Part shown: positions 22,843 through 32,413 of the stretch, piece after piece
Layout of the letters: each line of letters starts with the position of its first letter
Position numbering within the stretch: the first letter of the stretch is position 1
Program-made: the position numbers and the translations under genes
The notes under the pieces: generated by a model
The model's input: the letters and a program-made list of their open reading frames with translations, nothing else
The model's database searches: none
What the model was told of the DNA's origin: nothing
Assembly: GCF_039939195.1 (NCBI RefSeq)
Contig: NZ_JBDUUH010000003.1
Span: 124,001 to 188,000 of the forward strand
Direction: 5' to 3'
DNA from: Foliimonas ilicis
GTDB taxonomy: Bacteria; Pseudomonadota; Alphaproteobacteria; Rhizobiales; Rhizobiaceae
DNA: 64,000 nucleotides

Positions 22843-25800
22843 ACATCTCCGAAATCTTCATTCGGCGGCCTGTGGCAACGCTGCTGCTGGTGTTCGGGCT
22901 TTTGGCAGGCGGTGTCGCTGCTTACGCGCAATTGCCGGTTTCAGCGCTACCGCAGGCGGATTTTCCGACGATCAATGTCTCCGCGCAGCTTGCGGGCGCC
23001 TCGCCGGACACGATGGCGTCTTCCGTCGCGACACCCTTGATCAAGCAGTTCGAAACGATTGCAGGCATCGACGCCATCACCTCCAGTTCGTCGCTCGGCA
23101 ATACGTCGATTACGATCCAGTTCGAGCTATCGCGCGACATCGATGCCGCCGCCGCTGACGTGCAGGCTGCAATCACCCGTGCGCAGCGGCAATTGCCCGA
23201 CAATCTCACCACGCCTCCAAGTTATCGCAAGGCGAATCCTGCCGACGCACCGATCGTGATTCTCGCTCTGACAAGCGAAGGCGCGCCGCTGACGCAGATG
23301 GACGACATTGCCCAGAATGTGATTTCGCCTGCGCTCTCGACCATTCCCGGCGTCGCGCAGGCGCAGGTCTTTGGCTCCAAGACCTACGCCGTTCGCATCG
23401 AAGCCGGCCCCCAAAAGCTCGATAGTCGTGGGCTTTCGCTGAACGGGCTTGCCGATACGATTGCGGCTGCGAACAACCAGACACCGGTCGGTACGCTTCA
23501 AAATCCCTCGCAGGCGTTGACGGTCGATCTGAATACGCAGCGAACCAATGCCGAGCAGTTCAAGACATTGATCATCGCGACGCCTGGCGGAAGGCTGGTG
23601 CGGCTGGGCGATGTGGCCGAGGTCAAGGATTCCGTCGAAAATCTCAATCAGGGCGGATGGCTCGACGGCAAGCCCGTCATCGCGCTCGCAGTCCAGCGTC
23701 AGCCCGGCTCGAATACGGTTGCCGTCGTCGATGCGATCCGCGCCAAGATCCCGCAAATCGAATCTGCTCTGCCCGCGTCGATGCACATTCAAACCGTCAA
23801 TGACGCGTCCGTCTCTATCAGAGCGGCCGTGTCGGACGTTAAACGCACACTGACGATCACTATCTGCCTCGTCGTTCTGGTGATTTTTCTGTTCCTGAGG
23901 CGGTTCTGGGCGACAATGATCCCCGCTCTCGCTGTTCCCCTGTCGCTATTGGCCACCTTCGCAGCGATGTACGCGTTGGGGTTTTCCATCGACAATATTT
24001 CTTTGCTTGGCCTGACGCTTGCTGTCGGGCTCGTGGTCGATGACGCGATCGTCATGCTCGAGAATATCGTGCGCCGGACCGAGGAGGGTATGGCGCCATT
24101 CGATGCTGCGATTGAGGGTAGTCGTGAAGTCGCTGGCACCATTATCTCGATGTCGCTTTCTCTCGTTGCCGTCTTTCTGCCGATCCTCCTGATGGGCGGC
24201 ATTGTCGGTCACGTGCTCAACGAATTCGGCGTGGTCGTCACGCTCGCTATTCTGGCCTCCGCCGTTGTCTCACTGACGGTCACGCCCATGCTGGCGGCAC
24301 GGCTTCCGGCATCGCACAAACAACAAGATATGCGTCCCGGCATGTTCGACAGGCTCACCGCAGCCTATGGCCGTTCGGTCGGCTGGTGCCTCGAGCATCG
24401 CCCGATCATATTGGTGCTGTTCGCTCTCGCCTTCGTGGCGTCAGGCTGGATTTTCTCTGGGCTTCCGCGCAGTTTCTTCCCGACCGAAGACACTGGAAAC
24501 CTCTCCGTCTCCACGCAGGCGCGGCAGGATATCTCCTATGAGGCCATGTCTGGCCTTCAGCGGCAGGCGGCCGATATTCTTTCGCAAAACCAGTCTGTTG
24601 CGCATGTCATTTCCACACTTGGTGGAGGCCTAGGCGGTGCGGCCTTCAATGCAGGCTCGCTGACGGTCCAGCTAAAACCGCGCACCGAGCGCGGGCCGCT
24701 TGCTGAAACCTTGAACGAATTGCGCACCTCTCTCGCTTCCATCGCCGGGCTTCGAACTTTCATAACGCCGGTGCAGAGTCTGCGTTTCGGGGGACGCAGC
24801 ACGCAAAGCCAGTTTCAGGTCGTTCTTCAGTCGCTTGATGCGAATGCCGCGCGCGAATGGTCGCAAAAGCTGGGCGATGCGATGCGGGCGGATAGGGCGA
24901 ATTTTGTCGATGTCGCATCCGATCTTCAGAACAACGCGCTGCAGGCTCACATCGCGATCGACAATGATCGGGCAAACGCTCTTGGCATATCTTCGGCGGC
25001 GCTGCGTAATACGCTTGAAGCTGCCTTTGGCACTCTTGTCGCGACGCAGATTCAATCGACCGGAAACAGCTACAACGTCATACTGGAATACGACCAATCC
25101 CGCGGCTGGAACGAAACCGATCTTGCCTCGGTTCGTGTTCCCGCATCATCCGGCACGCTTGTTCCGCTGGCCAGCTTTGCCACGGTCAGCCGCACATCTG
25201 GACCTGTGACCGTGAACCAGACCGGCCAGCTTGCTTCAGTCACGCTGTCGTTCAACCTGCCTGCCGGCGTTTCGCTCGGTTCCGCCACGGAAAAGATCGA
25301 TGCCTTGCAGTCACAAATCGGTTTGCCGTCATCGGTAACGGCGAACCTTGCGGGAGAGGCGCAACTGTTCGCCCAGTCCTCCAGTAACACAGCGATTCTA
25401 ATTGGTGCGGCGATCCTGACGATCTACATCGTCCTCGGCGTACTGTACGAAAGCTTCGTCCATCCATTGACCATTCTGTCGGGCCTGCCGTCCGCTGTCT
25501 TCGGCGCGTTGCTGGCGCTGCGCCTGTTCGGGTTCGATCTGTCGATCATCGCGTTGATTGGGCTTCTGATGCTCATCGGCATCGTCAAGAAAAATGCGAT
25601 CATGATGGTGGACGTCGCCCTGCAATTGCGCCGCAATGAGGGAATGGCTGCGGTTGATGCAGTTCACGCTGCCGCCATTCGCCGGTTCAGGCCGATCATG
25701 ATGACGACCTTCTGCGCTTTGCTGGCGGCGGTGCCTGTCGCGGTAGGCTCCGGGGCGGGGTCTGAACTGCGCCAGCCGCTCGGCGTCGCAGTCGTCGGCG

Positions 25801-25934
25801 GCCTGCTGGTCAGTCAGGTGCTGACCCTCTTCATCACCCCAGTCATCTTCGTCGAAATCGAACGCTTGTCGCAGCGTTTCTGGAAGTTCAGATCCAACAA
25901 CAAAAGCTCGCCTGAACACGTTCCTGCTGAGTAG
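22839..25934 (+). CDS. RND family efflux transporter, inner-membrane pump subunit
   Basis: Proton-driven drug/metabolite exporter, 1031 aa, the normal length for the HAE-1/MexF-like group. It begins ISEIFIRRPVATLLLVFGLL (first transmembrane helix). The paired aspartates of the proton relay are in LAVGLVVDDAIVMLENIVRR (helix 4), and the conserved Lys is in IGIVKKNAIMMVDVALQ (helix 10). Two large periplasmic loops lie at about residues 35-335 and 555-860. It starts with GTG overlapping the adaptor stop. The substrate is not predictable. Confidence 0.95.
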   Translation: MNISEIFIRRPVATLLLVFGLLAGGVAAYAQLPVSALPQADFPTINVSAQLAGASPDTMASSVATPLIKQFETIAGIDAITSSSSLGNTSITIQFELSRDIDAAAADVQAAITRAQRQLPDNLTTPPSYRKANPADAPIVILALTSEGAPLTQMDDIAQNVISPALSTIPGVAQAQVFGSKTYAVRIEAGPQKLDSRGLSLNGLADTIAAANNQTPVGTLQNPSQALTVDLNTQRTNAEQFKTLIIATPGGRLVRLGDVAEVKDSVENLNQGGWLDGKPVIALAVQRQPGSNTVAVVDAIRAKIPQIESALPASMHIQTVNDASVSIRAAVSDVKRTLTITICLVVLVIFLFLRRFWATMIPALAVPLSLLATFAAMYALGFSIDNISLLGLTLAVGLVVDDAIVMLENIVRRTEEGMAPFDAAIEGSREVAGTIISMSLSLVAVFLPILLMGGIVGHVLNEFGVVVTLAILASAVVSLTVTPMLAARLPASHKQQDMRPGMFDRLTAAYGRSVGWCLEHRPIILVLFALAFVASGWIFSGLPRSFFPTEDTGNLSVSTQARQDISYEAMSGLQRQAADILSQNQSVAHVISTLGGGLGGAAFNAGSLTVQLKPRTERGPLAETLNELRTSLASIAGLRTFITPVQSLRFGGRSTQSQFQVVLQSLDANAAREWSQKLGDAMRADRANFVDVASDLQNNALQAHIAIDNDRANALGISSAALRNTLEAAFGTLVATQIQSTGNSYNVILEYDQSRGWNETDLASVRVPASSGTLVPLASFATVSRTSGPVTVNQTGQLASVTLSFNLPAGVSLGSATEKIDALQSQIGLPSSVTANLAGEAQLFAQSSSNTAILIGAAILTIYIVLGVLYESFVHPLTILSGLPSAVFGALLALRLFGFDLSIIALIGLLMLIGIVKKNAIMMVDVALQLRRNEGMAAVDAVHAAAIRRFRPIMMTTFCALLAAVPVAVGSGAGSELRQPLGVAVVGGLLVSQVLTLFITPVIFVEIERLSQRFWKFRSNNKSSPEHVPAE

Positions 25935-25943
25935 CAGACCTGG

Positions 25944-26339
25944 CTACGCGACGGCGATGGCTTCGATTTCGATCAGCCATGCATCGTCGTAGGGCCCGGC
26001 GATCACGGTCGATAGTGCCGTCATGCGGTCGCCCATGATCTCCCAACGGACTTTCGCATTGATGTCGCGGTGCTCGTATCCGGCGAGGAAAACCGTCACC
26101 TTGACCAGATTGTCGAGGCTCATGCCCGCGGCCTGCAACTGCCGTTCGACATTGCCCCATGCAAGGCGCGCCTGCGTTTCGAAATCGTCGGGCGCCTTGC
26201 CGTCCGCATCGGTCGGGATTTGGCCGCTGATGTAAAGCGTTCGGCTTGCGCCGGACACTTCCATCGCCTGCGAATAGCGACGGTGCAGCGTTTGAGGAGC
26301 ATCGGGCGCGTTGACGGCGCGGGCGGTGAAAGACGACAT
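25944..26339 (-). CDS. RidA/YjgF family protein
   Basis: Small protein of 131 aa; the ATG used (MSSFTARAVN) has GGAG seven bases upstream, better than the codon 12 nt earlier. It has the family core LYISGQIPTDADG and WGNVERQLQAAGMSLDNLVKVTVFL; the later NxRxxxxP segment that carries the substrate Arg in deaminating members is changed (INAKVRWEIMGDRMTALSTV), so true imine deaminase activity is uncertain. Family role: hydrolysis of reactive enamines/imines from PLP enzymes. Last gene of the long peptide-type ABC operon, convergent with the RND pump. Confidence 0.87.
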   Translation of the reverse strand: MSSFTARAVNAPDAPQTLHRRYSQAMEVSGASRTLYISGQIPTDADGKAPDDFETQARLAWGNVERQLQAAGMSLDNLVKVTVFLAGYEHRDINAKVRWEIMGDRMTALSTVIAGPYDDAWLIEIEAIAVA

Positions 26340-26358
26340 AACTATCTCCAAACTCGGT

Positions 26359-27342
26359 TCAGGACGCTGGCGCGCGTATATGGCACGCCGCTTGCCGTCC
26401 GCCTTCCAGCGTCACCAATGGCGGCGGAACTTCGCGGCAGATGTCTTCTGCCAGCGGGCAACGCGTGACGAATTTGCAGCCCTTGGGCGGATTGGCCGGG
26501 CTCGGCAGATCGCCCTTCAACACGATGCGCTTACGGCTTCGCTGCGCAACCGGATCGGGAAGCGGCACAGCAGAAAGCAGCGCCTCAGTGTAAGGGTGAA
26601 CCGGGTTGGCGAAAACCTCGCCGGTGCGCCCGGTCTCGACCAGATGGCCGAGATACATCACTGCGACACGGTCGGCGAAGTGGCGCACGACCGAAAGATC
26701 GTGGCTGATGAACAGGTAGGAAAGCTGAAAACGCTTCTGCAGATCGAGCAGCAGATTGAGGATTTGCGAGCGGATCGACACATCGAGCGCCGAAACAGGC
26801 TCGTCGAGAATGAGCAGTTTCGGGTTGAGCGCCAATGCCCTTGCGATGACAATGCGCTGACGCTGACCGCCCGAAAACGCATTTGGCTGTCTCTCGGCAT
26901 GCTGCGCATGAAGCCCGACCAGACCCAGCAATTCTCTAACGCGTTCGCGCCGTTCCTTGGGAGTGCCGATACCGTGAATCGCCAGCGGTTCTGCGATGCT
27001 GTCGCCGACGGTCATTTTAGGGTTCAGCGCCGAAACCGGGTCCTGAAAGACGATCTGAACGTCGCGCGAGAATGCCCGCCGCGTTGCGGCTTCGCCATGA
27101 ACGATAGGCTTGCCTTCGAAGCTGATAGCGCCGCTGGTCGGGCGCTGCATGCCGAGTATCGCAGCACCGAGCGTGGACTTGCCGCAGCCGGATTCGCCGA
27201 CAAGCGCAACACTTTCGCCGCGCCCGATGTCGAGGTCGACCCCATCGACGGCCTTGACCCAGCCGACCGGCTTGCCGAGCAATCCGCCGCGAATGGGAAA
27301 ATGAACCTTGAGGCCTTTGACCGAAAGAAGCGTTTCGCTCAC
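26359..27342 (-). CDS. Peptide-type ABC transporter ATP-binding protein (DppF/OppF-like)
   Basis: Second ATPase of an oligopeptide-type importer, 327 aa. The GTG start overlaps the preceding ATPase stop (GTGA) and has GGGAG upstream; the open frame extends further only within the neighbour. Walker A GESGCGKSTLG, signature FSGGQRQRIVIARAL, Walker B LLILDEPVSALD and switch His ISHDLSVV are intact. The C-terminal cysteine-containing oligopeptide extension is CKFVTRCPLAEDIC, which can hold an iron-sulfur cluster in homologues. Confidence 0.94.
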   Translation of the reverse strand: MSETLLSVKGLKVHFPIRGGLLGKPVGWVKAVDGVDLDIGRGESVALVGESGCGKSTLGAAILGMQRPTSGAISFEGKPIVHGEAATRRAFSRDVQIVFQDPVSALNPKMTVGDSIAEPLAIHGIGTPKERRERVRELLGLVGLHAQHAERQPNAFSGGQRQRIVIARALALNPKLLILDEPVSALDVSIRSQILNLLLDLQKRFQLSYLFISHDLSVVRHFADRVAVMYLGHLVETGRTGEVFANPVHPYTEALLSAVPLPDPVAQRSRKRIVLKGDLPSPANPPKGCKFVTRCPLAEDICREVPPPLVTLEGGRQAACHIRAPAS

Positions 27343-28313
27343 AGCATCGCTCCCACTTTTTCGCTGTGCCAGCAGGCAGCGTTGCCCGTGTCGTTGCGCG
27401 GTGTCAGCGGCGGCTGCTTCTCGACACAGATTTCGTCGGCAAGCGGGCATCTGGGGTTGAACCGGCAGCCTACCGGCCATTGCCCGATATCGGGAACCAT
27501 GCCTTCGATGGTCGGCAGAAGTGTTTTCGGCTGACCATCGAGGCGCGGGATCGTCGATAAAAGCAGGCGCGTGTAAGGATGTTCCTGACGCGCGAAAATG
27601 GCATCAACCGGCGCTTCTTCGATCACGCGTCCGGCATACATGACAGCCACGCGGTCAGCCATGTCGGCAACAACGCCCATATCGTGCGTGATGAGCAGAA
27701 TTGCAGTTCCCGTTTCGTCACGCAGGCGCTTCATCAGGTCCAGGATTTGCGCCTGAATGGTCACGTCCAGCGCCGTCGTCGGCTCGTCGGCAATCAGCAG
27801 CTTCGGCCGGCAGATCAGCGCCATGGCGATCATCGCACGCTGGCACATGCCGCCTGAAAGCTCGAACGGATACTGCCCGAAGCGCATTTCCGGTTCCGGT
27901 ATGCCGACTTCCTCCAGCATGGCGATTGCGGCGCGGCGCGTGTCTTTCTGGTCGGTCTTGCGGTGAACGATCAGGCTTTCCTCTATCTGCCGCCCGATTT
28001 TCATCAGCGGATTGAGCGAGGCGACCGGTTCCTGAAAGATCATGGCCAGATCGTCGCCGCGCAGCTTTCGCCTGCTGTTTTCCGAAATTTTTCGCAGATC
28101 GGTATCGCCAAGCAGGATTTCTCCCGCTTCCATATTTGCCACTTTCGGCAAAAGCCCCATCACCGAAAAAGCGGTCATGGATTTGCCGCAGCCGGATTCG
28201 CCGACGACCGACAGGATTTCGCTTTCCTGCACATGAAAGCTGACGCCATCCACGACCGGCTGGCCACCGATGGTCACTTTCAGATCATTGACCTTGAGGA
28301 CGGTTTTCGTCAT
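27339..28313 (-). CDS. Peptide-type ABC transporter ATP-binding protein (DppD/OppD-like)
   Basis: First ATPase of the importer, 324 aa, starting MTKTVLKVNDLKV with an ATGA overlap to the gamma-glutamyltransferase stop. Walker A GESGCGKSMTAF, signature LSGGMCQRAMIAMAL, Walker B LLIADEPTTALD and ITHDMGVVADMADR are all present, and the C-terminal extension has CRFNPRCPLADEIC. The signature carries a Cys within GGMCQ, as in other OppD-type proteins. Confidence 0.94.
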   Translation of the reverse strand: MTKTVLKVNDLKVTIGGQPVVDGVSFHVQESEILSVVGESGCGKSMTAFSVMGLLPKVANMEAGEILLGDTDLRKISENSRRKLRGDDLAMIFQEPVASLNPLMKIGRQIEESLIVHRKTDQKDTRRAAIAMLEEVGIPEPEMRFGQYPFELSGGMCQRAMIAMALICRPKLLIADEPTTALDVTIQAQILDLMKRLRDETGTAILLITHDMGVVADMADRVAVMYAGRVIEEAPVDAIFARQEHPYTRLLLSTIPRLDGQPKTLLPTIEGMVPDIGQWPVGCRFNPRCPLADEICVEKQPPLTPRNDTGNAACWHSEKVGAML

Positions 28314-29851
28314 GCGACCTCCACGCCGACCGCAGCCCAGGGATGATTGGGATGAGCCATGCCGACATTTTCCGCATCGTCGCGCAGCACGATCGAGGGG
28401 ATCGCGAAGTTCACCGGGTAAAGCGTGTCGTCGACGATTTCGACGGGGAATTCCTCGCTCAATCGCGTTGCGACGCCCGGCTTCGCCTTCTGGTTCACGC
28501 GCAGTTTCACGCCACTCGCATCGACGCGCGGTGCGTGCATGGCGTCCTCCAGAGACATGCCAAACGCGGCGACGTAAGAAAGGATTTGCGTAACCGCAGG
28601 CATGATCTGCCGCCCGCCCGCTGCACCCAGCGCCAGCTTTGGTCCCTGCTCGTCGGTGGCGATGATTGGGCACATATTGGCCAGTGGCCGCACACCCGGC
28701 GCGATGGAATTTGGCTGGCCGAGGCGCGGGTCGAACCACATCATGCCATTGTTCATGAGCATATCGCTTGAAGGCAGAACGACCTTCGAACCGAAGCGTG
28801 ACAGCAATGTGTTGGTGAGCGAAACCATCGTGCCGTCGCGGTCAACGACGCTCAGATGCGTCGTGCAGCTATCGCCGCTGGCATGGCCGAGCGTGCGCAG
28901 CCTGTGTTCGGATGCGCGGCGAATGGCGCGCGCAAAGGCAAGCGCGGTCTGTCCGGAAAGCGCACCTTCGGCCGGAAGCTTGTCGTTCAGCTCGCTCAGC
29001 GCCTCGACCATCGTCGGCCCGCCGGAAAGGCCCGGCATGGCATGGACGGTCAACCCGCGATAATCGATCTGAAGAGGTTTGCCCCATTCCGGCGCATAGT
29101 CGCGCATTTCGCCAGCATCGATGGGCGAGCCGCCCGCATTGAGGTCTGCGACGATGCCTGCTGCGACTTCGCCCTCGTAGAAGTCCCGAGCACCGGCCTT
29201 GGCGAGCCGCTCAAGCATCGCTGCCTTTTTCGGCATGGGTATCGTTTTGCCTGCACCGATTTCGGCAACGCGCGGCGCGCGTCCATCTTTCAGGAACAGG
29301 CTGGATGATGCAGGGAAGCGGCCCAGCCCCTCGGCGTCGATAGCAAGGCACAGCACAGCGAACCAGTCCAGAACCAGCCCGCGCCGTGCATGTTCGATTG
29401 CAGGCTGCAAGGCTTCCGCGAAGCTGATCGTGCCGAAACGCTCCAGAGCTTCTGCAAGCCCAGCAATCGCGCCCGGCACGCAGATCGAGCTGTAGCCGCT
29501 CAGATTTCGGTCGTCCTTCACCGAAGGCCAGTCGAACCAGTCGCCGTCGCGGCCAGCCACGACCGGATAGTCGGCAGGGTCGATATTGCGGGAAGAATTG
29601 ACGTTGAAGTCGAGCGTATCGACCGCGCCAGTTTTTCCGTCCGCGTGCAGCAAAAACCCGCCACCGCCGATGCCGGAAAGCCAAGGCTCGACGACGCTCA
29701 ACGTCAGAGCGGTGGTGACTGCTGCGTCCATCGCATTGCCGCCGCGCGACAGGACCGCAACGCCCGCATCCGCGGCCAGCCAATTCTGGCAGGCGACAAG
29801 GCCGCTTTTGCTACGCACCTCACGCTTGCGCACCGTCCAGTGCTCACCCAT
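28310..29851 (-). CDS. ggt: Gamma-glutamyltransferase family protein
   Basis: N-terminal nucleophile hydrolase of the gamma-glutamyltranspeptidase family, 513 aa from ATG MGEHWTVRKREV, overlapping the deacetylase stop by 8 nt. The autoprocessing site is the Thr in SCTTHLSVVDRDGTMVSLTN, giving a large subunit of about 345 residues and a small one. DAAVTTALTLSVVEPWLSGIGGGGF holds the conserved N-terminal region, and the glycine pair GGRQIMP lies in the small subunit. No signal peptide is seen, so it is probably cytoplasmic, unlike E. coli Ggt. Lying inside a peptide importer operon, it would cleave an imported gamma-glutamyl compound. Confidence 0.9.
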   Translation of the reverse strand: MGEHWTVRKREVRSKSGLVACQNWLAADAGVAVLSRGGNAMDAAVTTALTLSVVEPWLSGIGGGGFLLHADGKTGAVDTLDFNVNSSRNIDPADYPVVAGRDGDWFDWPSVKDDRNLSGYSSICVPGAIAGLAEALERFGTISFAEALQPAIEHARRGLVLDWFAVLCLAIDAEGLGRFPASSSLFLKDGRAPRVAEIGAGKTIPMPKKAAMLERLAKAGARDFYEGEVAAGIVADLNAGGSPIDAGEMRDYAPEWGKPLQIDYRGLTVHAMPGLSGGPTMVEALSELNDKLPAEGALSGQTALAFARAIRRASEHRLRTLGHASGDSCTTHLSVVDRDGTMVSLTNTLLSRFGSKVVLPSSDMLMNNGMMWFDPRLGQPNSIAPGVRPLANMCPIIATDEQGPKLALGAAGGRQIMPAVTQILSYVAAFGMSLEDAMHAPRVDASGVKLRVNQKAKPGVATRLSEEFPVEIVDDTLYPVNFAIPSIVLRDDAENVGMAHPNHPWAAVGVEVA

Positions 29852-30752
29852 CGTGGCGTCCAAATCTGCGCGGGCCGATTGCTTCCGGCACCTCGCCCTC
29901 GACAGAGAAACGGCCGCTATTGGCCGATGCTGCATGATGTGCTGCGATCTCGGCTGCCGTTGCGACCCAGACGCTGCTTTCGGATTTGATTTCGTCGAAC
30001 AGTTTTTCGAGAAGCGCGATGCGCTGCGCGCGGCCGGAAATCCAGTCATGCACCGTCAGCGTGAACAGGCCGCCGAAGCGATGCAGTGTGCGCCATTCCG
30101 AAATCCAGTCTTCGAGAACCGCGCGGCCCGATTGCAATGGCCATTTGTCACGACCACCGCCCTCGAATTTGAAGAAAATAGCGTCGTCGATCGGCCATTG
30201 AACCGGAATTTCGAGAATTCCGTCGATGTCATAGGGGTGGTCGAAACCGGATAGCGAGGAATCGTAGGCGAGGCCGAAGCGTTTGACCTCGCGCAGCATA
30301 TGCGGCGTCATTTCCCAAGCGGGCGAACGGAAGCCGACCGGCTTTTGTCCGGTCTGCTTCTCGAAAAGCTCGAGACTGGCTTCCAGCGCGCCGGTGAATT
30401 CGTCGTCAGAGACTTCCGCCACGATCTCGTGGAAAAAGCCGTGCAGGCCGATCTCGTGCCCGCCTTCCAGAATTGCAGGCAGGATTTCAGGATTGGTTTC
30501 GGCGACATAGCCGGGCACATAAAAGCTCGCCTTGAAATCATATCGCGCAAAAAGATCGAGCAGGCGATAAAGCCCGGTTCGTGGCCCGAAACGACGAATC
30601 TCAAGCGTTCCCAACCGTTCTGGAACGTCCTCACGCTGCGCCCACATGAAGGGCGACGTCGCGTCGACATCGACGGACAAGAGAGCCGCCGACTGTTTGC
30701 CTTCGGGCCATTCATAGGCCGGCCATGGCGAGGGGATGTTAAGTGCCGGCAT
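29844..30752 (-). CDS. Polysaccharide deacetylase-fold (NodB-like) hydrolase
   Basis: Carbohydrate esterase 4 / PuuE-like fold, 302 aa. Visible motifs: LLSVDVDA (catalytic and metal Asp), GHEIGLHGFFHE (metal His pair), GFRSPAWEMTPHML (motif 3) and LTVHDWISGRAQR (late His region). Without a signal peptide it is cytoplasmic. Members of this cytosolic branch act on small amides (for example allantoin) as often as on polysaccharides, which fits a catabolic operon better. Its ATG overlaps the SDR stop by one base (TGATG), and its end overlaps the gamma-glutamyltransferase start. Confidence 0.85.
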   Translation of the reverse strand: MPALNIPSPWPAYEWPEGKQSAALLSVDVDATSPFMWAQREDVPERLGTLEIRRFGPRTGLYRLLDLFARYDFKASFYVPGYVAETNPEILPAILEGGHEIGLHGFFHEIVAEVSDDEFTGALEASLELFEKQTGQKPVGFRSPAWEMTPHMLREVKRFGLAYDSSLSGFDHPYDIDGILEIPVQWPIDDAIFFKFEGGGRDKWPLQSGRAVLEDWISEWRTLHRFGGLFTLTVHDWISGRAQRIALLEKLFDEIKSESSVWVATAAEIAAHHAASANSGRFSVEGEVPEAIGPRRFGRHDG

Positions 30753-31540
30753 CACAATGCCTTCTTTTTTGCCTGGAACACGACCTGCGAGCCGATTGAA
30801 TTGCCGCCATCGACCGTCATCGTCGCGCCGGTCATATAGGACCCTGCGTCCGAGCAGACGTAGAGTACCGCATTTGCGACATCCTTCGGCGAGGACGAGC
30901 GTCCAAGCGGTATCGTCGACGTCACGGTCTTCACATGTTCGTCCGGCAACTCGCTGACATCGCTGCCCGCAATAAAGCCCGGTTCGACCGCGTTGACGCG
31001 AATGCCGTATTCGGCGAGTTCGATCGCGAAGCCCTTGGTCAGCCGGTCGAGAGCGGTTTTGGACGTGCAGTAAGGCACGACGGTCGTGCGCATCTTGCGT
31101 GCCGCACCCGATGATATGTTGACGATGGAGCCGCCTTTGCCCGCATCGATCATCTGCTTGGCAAAGAGTTTTGAGATAAGGAACGGCGCGCGCAGATTGA
31201 CTCCCATGATCGCGTCCCAATCGGCAATGTCTATGTCGAGCAGAAAGCCGGATGGATAGATGCCTGCATTGTTGACGATGACGTCCGGCGCGTCCCAGCG
31301 CTTCGCGACCTCGGCAGCGAATACCGTCATTGCCTCGGCATCCATCAGATCGGCTGCCAGGGCGAAATGACCTTCCCCGCCGAACTCTGCGAGCTTTGCA
31401 TCAAGCGCCTCGGCATTGCGGTCGGTCAGGCACAGTTGAGCGCCCGCATCGCGGAATGCTTCCGCGATCCATCCGCCGATGATCCCGCATGCGCCGGTGA
31501 CGACGACTTTCTTGCCTTTGAATTCGTCTGCGAAATGCAT
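30752..31540 (-). CDS. Short-chain dehydrogenase/reductase
   Basis: Classical SDR, 262 aa. NAD-binding VVTGACGIIGGWIAEAF (residues 11-27; the third glycine region is IGG), VNNAGIYPSG, catalytic Ser in NISSGAARK and the Tyr/Lys pair in PYCTSKTAL; the C-terminus has PGFI and TGATMTVDGGNS. Asp in LTDRNAE suggests NAD rather than NADP preference. It belongs to the peptide importer operon, 9 nt downstream of the second permease. Confidence 0.9.
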   Translation of the reverse strand: MHFADEFKGKKVVVTGACGIIGGWIAEAFRDAGAQLCLTDRNAEALDAKLAEFGGEGHFALAADLMDAEAMTVFAAEVAKRWDAPDVIVNNAGIYPSGFLLDIDIADWDAIMGVNLRAPFLISKLFAKQMIDAGKGGSIVNISSGAARKMRTTVVPYCTSKTALDRLTKGFAIELAEYGIRVNAVEPGFIAGSDVSELPDEHVKTVTSTIPLGRSSSPKDVANAVLYVCSDAGSYMTGATMTVDGGNSIGSQVVFQAKKKAL

Positions 31541-31549
31541 GGAAACTCC

Positions 31550-32413
31550 TTACCGGGAACGCGGATCGAGACGGTCACGGGTGTGATCGCCAATCAGATT
31601 AATGGACAGAATGAGCATGAAGAGAGTGAGGCCGGGGAAGGTGGCGATCCACCAGGCGTTGCCGACGTAATTGCGCCCCGTCGAGAGCATCGCGCCCCAG
31701 CTTGATGTGGGCGGCTGGACACCAAGGCCGAGGAAGGAAAGGCCTGCCTCGAACAGTACCATAAGCCCGAATTCGAGCGTTGCGACGACGATCAGCGCGC
31801 CCGCAATGTTCGGCAGAATGTGCCGCCACAAAAGCCGGAACCACCCCGCACCCATGAAGCGCGCCAGCTTCACATATGGCATGTTTGCAACGGAAAGCGT
31901 TTGGCCATAAGCGACGCGCGCATAACGGGGCCAGCGCGTAAACGCCAGAACGATGACGACATTGTAGAGGCTCGGCCCGAGCACCGCGACGGTGATGATG
32001 GCCAGAAGAATGGCTGGGACCGACAGAACGATGTCGACCAGCCGCATGATGATCGTCTCCACCCAGCCGCGATAGAAGGCGGCCACCATGCCGAGAACGC
32101 TGCCGAAAATGCCGGACAGGATGACGGATGCGAAAGCAACCAGAAGCGACACGCGTGCACCGTAGATCGTACGGCTGAGCACGTCACGGCCCAGCTCGTC
32201 CGAGCCGAGATAATAGGTGAGACCACGCGCTTCGAAGCCCGGTGCCTTCAGTCGTGCCAGAAGGTTTTGCGCATTGGGGTCCATAGGAGCGATCAACGGC
32301 GCAAAGATCGCGATAAGAACCAGTGCCAGAAGGATCGCGGCAAAGGGAATGACCGTCCACGGAATGGCGCGGCGCCTCGTCGGGGCACGAACGGGCGTTG
32401 CGGCGGCAGCCAT
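31550..32413 (-). CDS. Peptide-type ABC transporter permease (DppC-like)
   Basis: Inner-membrane subunit, 287 aa. Two adjacent ATG codons follow GGAGG; the second (32413) has the better spacing of six bases and overlaps the upstream stop by one base. An N-terminal helix is followed by the OppC-type sequence YLGSDELGRDVLSRTIYGAR, four or five further helices, and the EAA loop region AYGQTLSVANMPYVKLARFM with GAGWFRLLWRHILPN. Pairs with the DppB-like protein. Confidence 0.93.
   Translation of the reverse strand: MAAAATPVRAPTRRRAIPWTVIPFAAILLALVLIAIFAPLIAPMDPNAQNLLARLKAPGFEARGLTYYLGSDELGRDVLSRTIYGARVSLLVAFASVILSGIFGSVLGMVAAFYRGWVETIIMRLVDIVLSVPAILLAIITVAVLGPSLYNVVIVLAFTRWPRYARVAYGQTLSVANMPYVKLARFMGAGWFRLLWRHILPNIAGALIVVATLEFGLMVLFEAGLSFLGLGVQPPTSSWGAMLSTGRNYVGNAWWIATFPGLTLFMLILSINLIGDHTRDRLDPRSR

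Noticed and set aside
29844..31220. Extended N-terminus of the polysaccharide deacetylase frame reaching into the SDR gene
   Set aside because: The extra 156 codons lie wholly inside the SDR coding sequence in another frame and show no similarity; the ATG at 30752 is joined to the SDR stop as in the rest of the operon.
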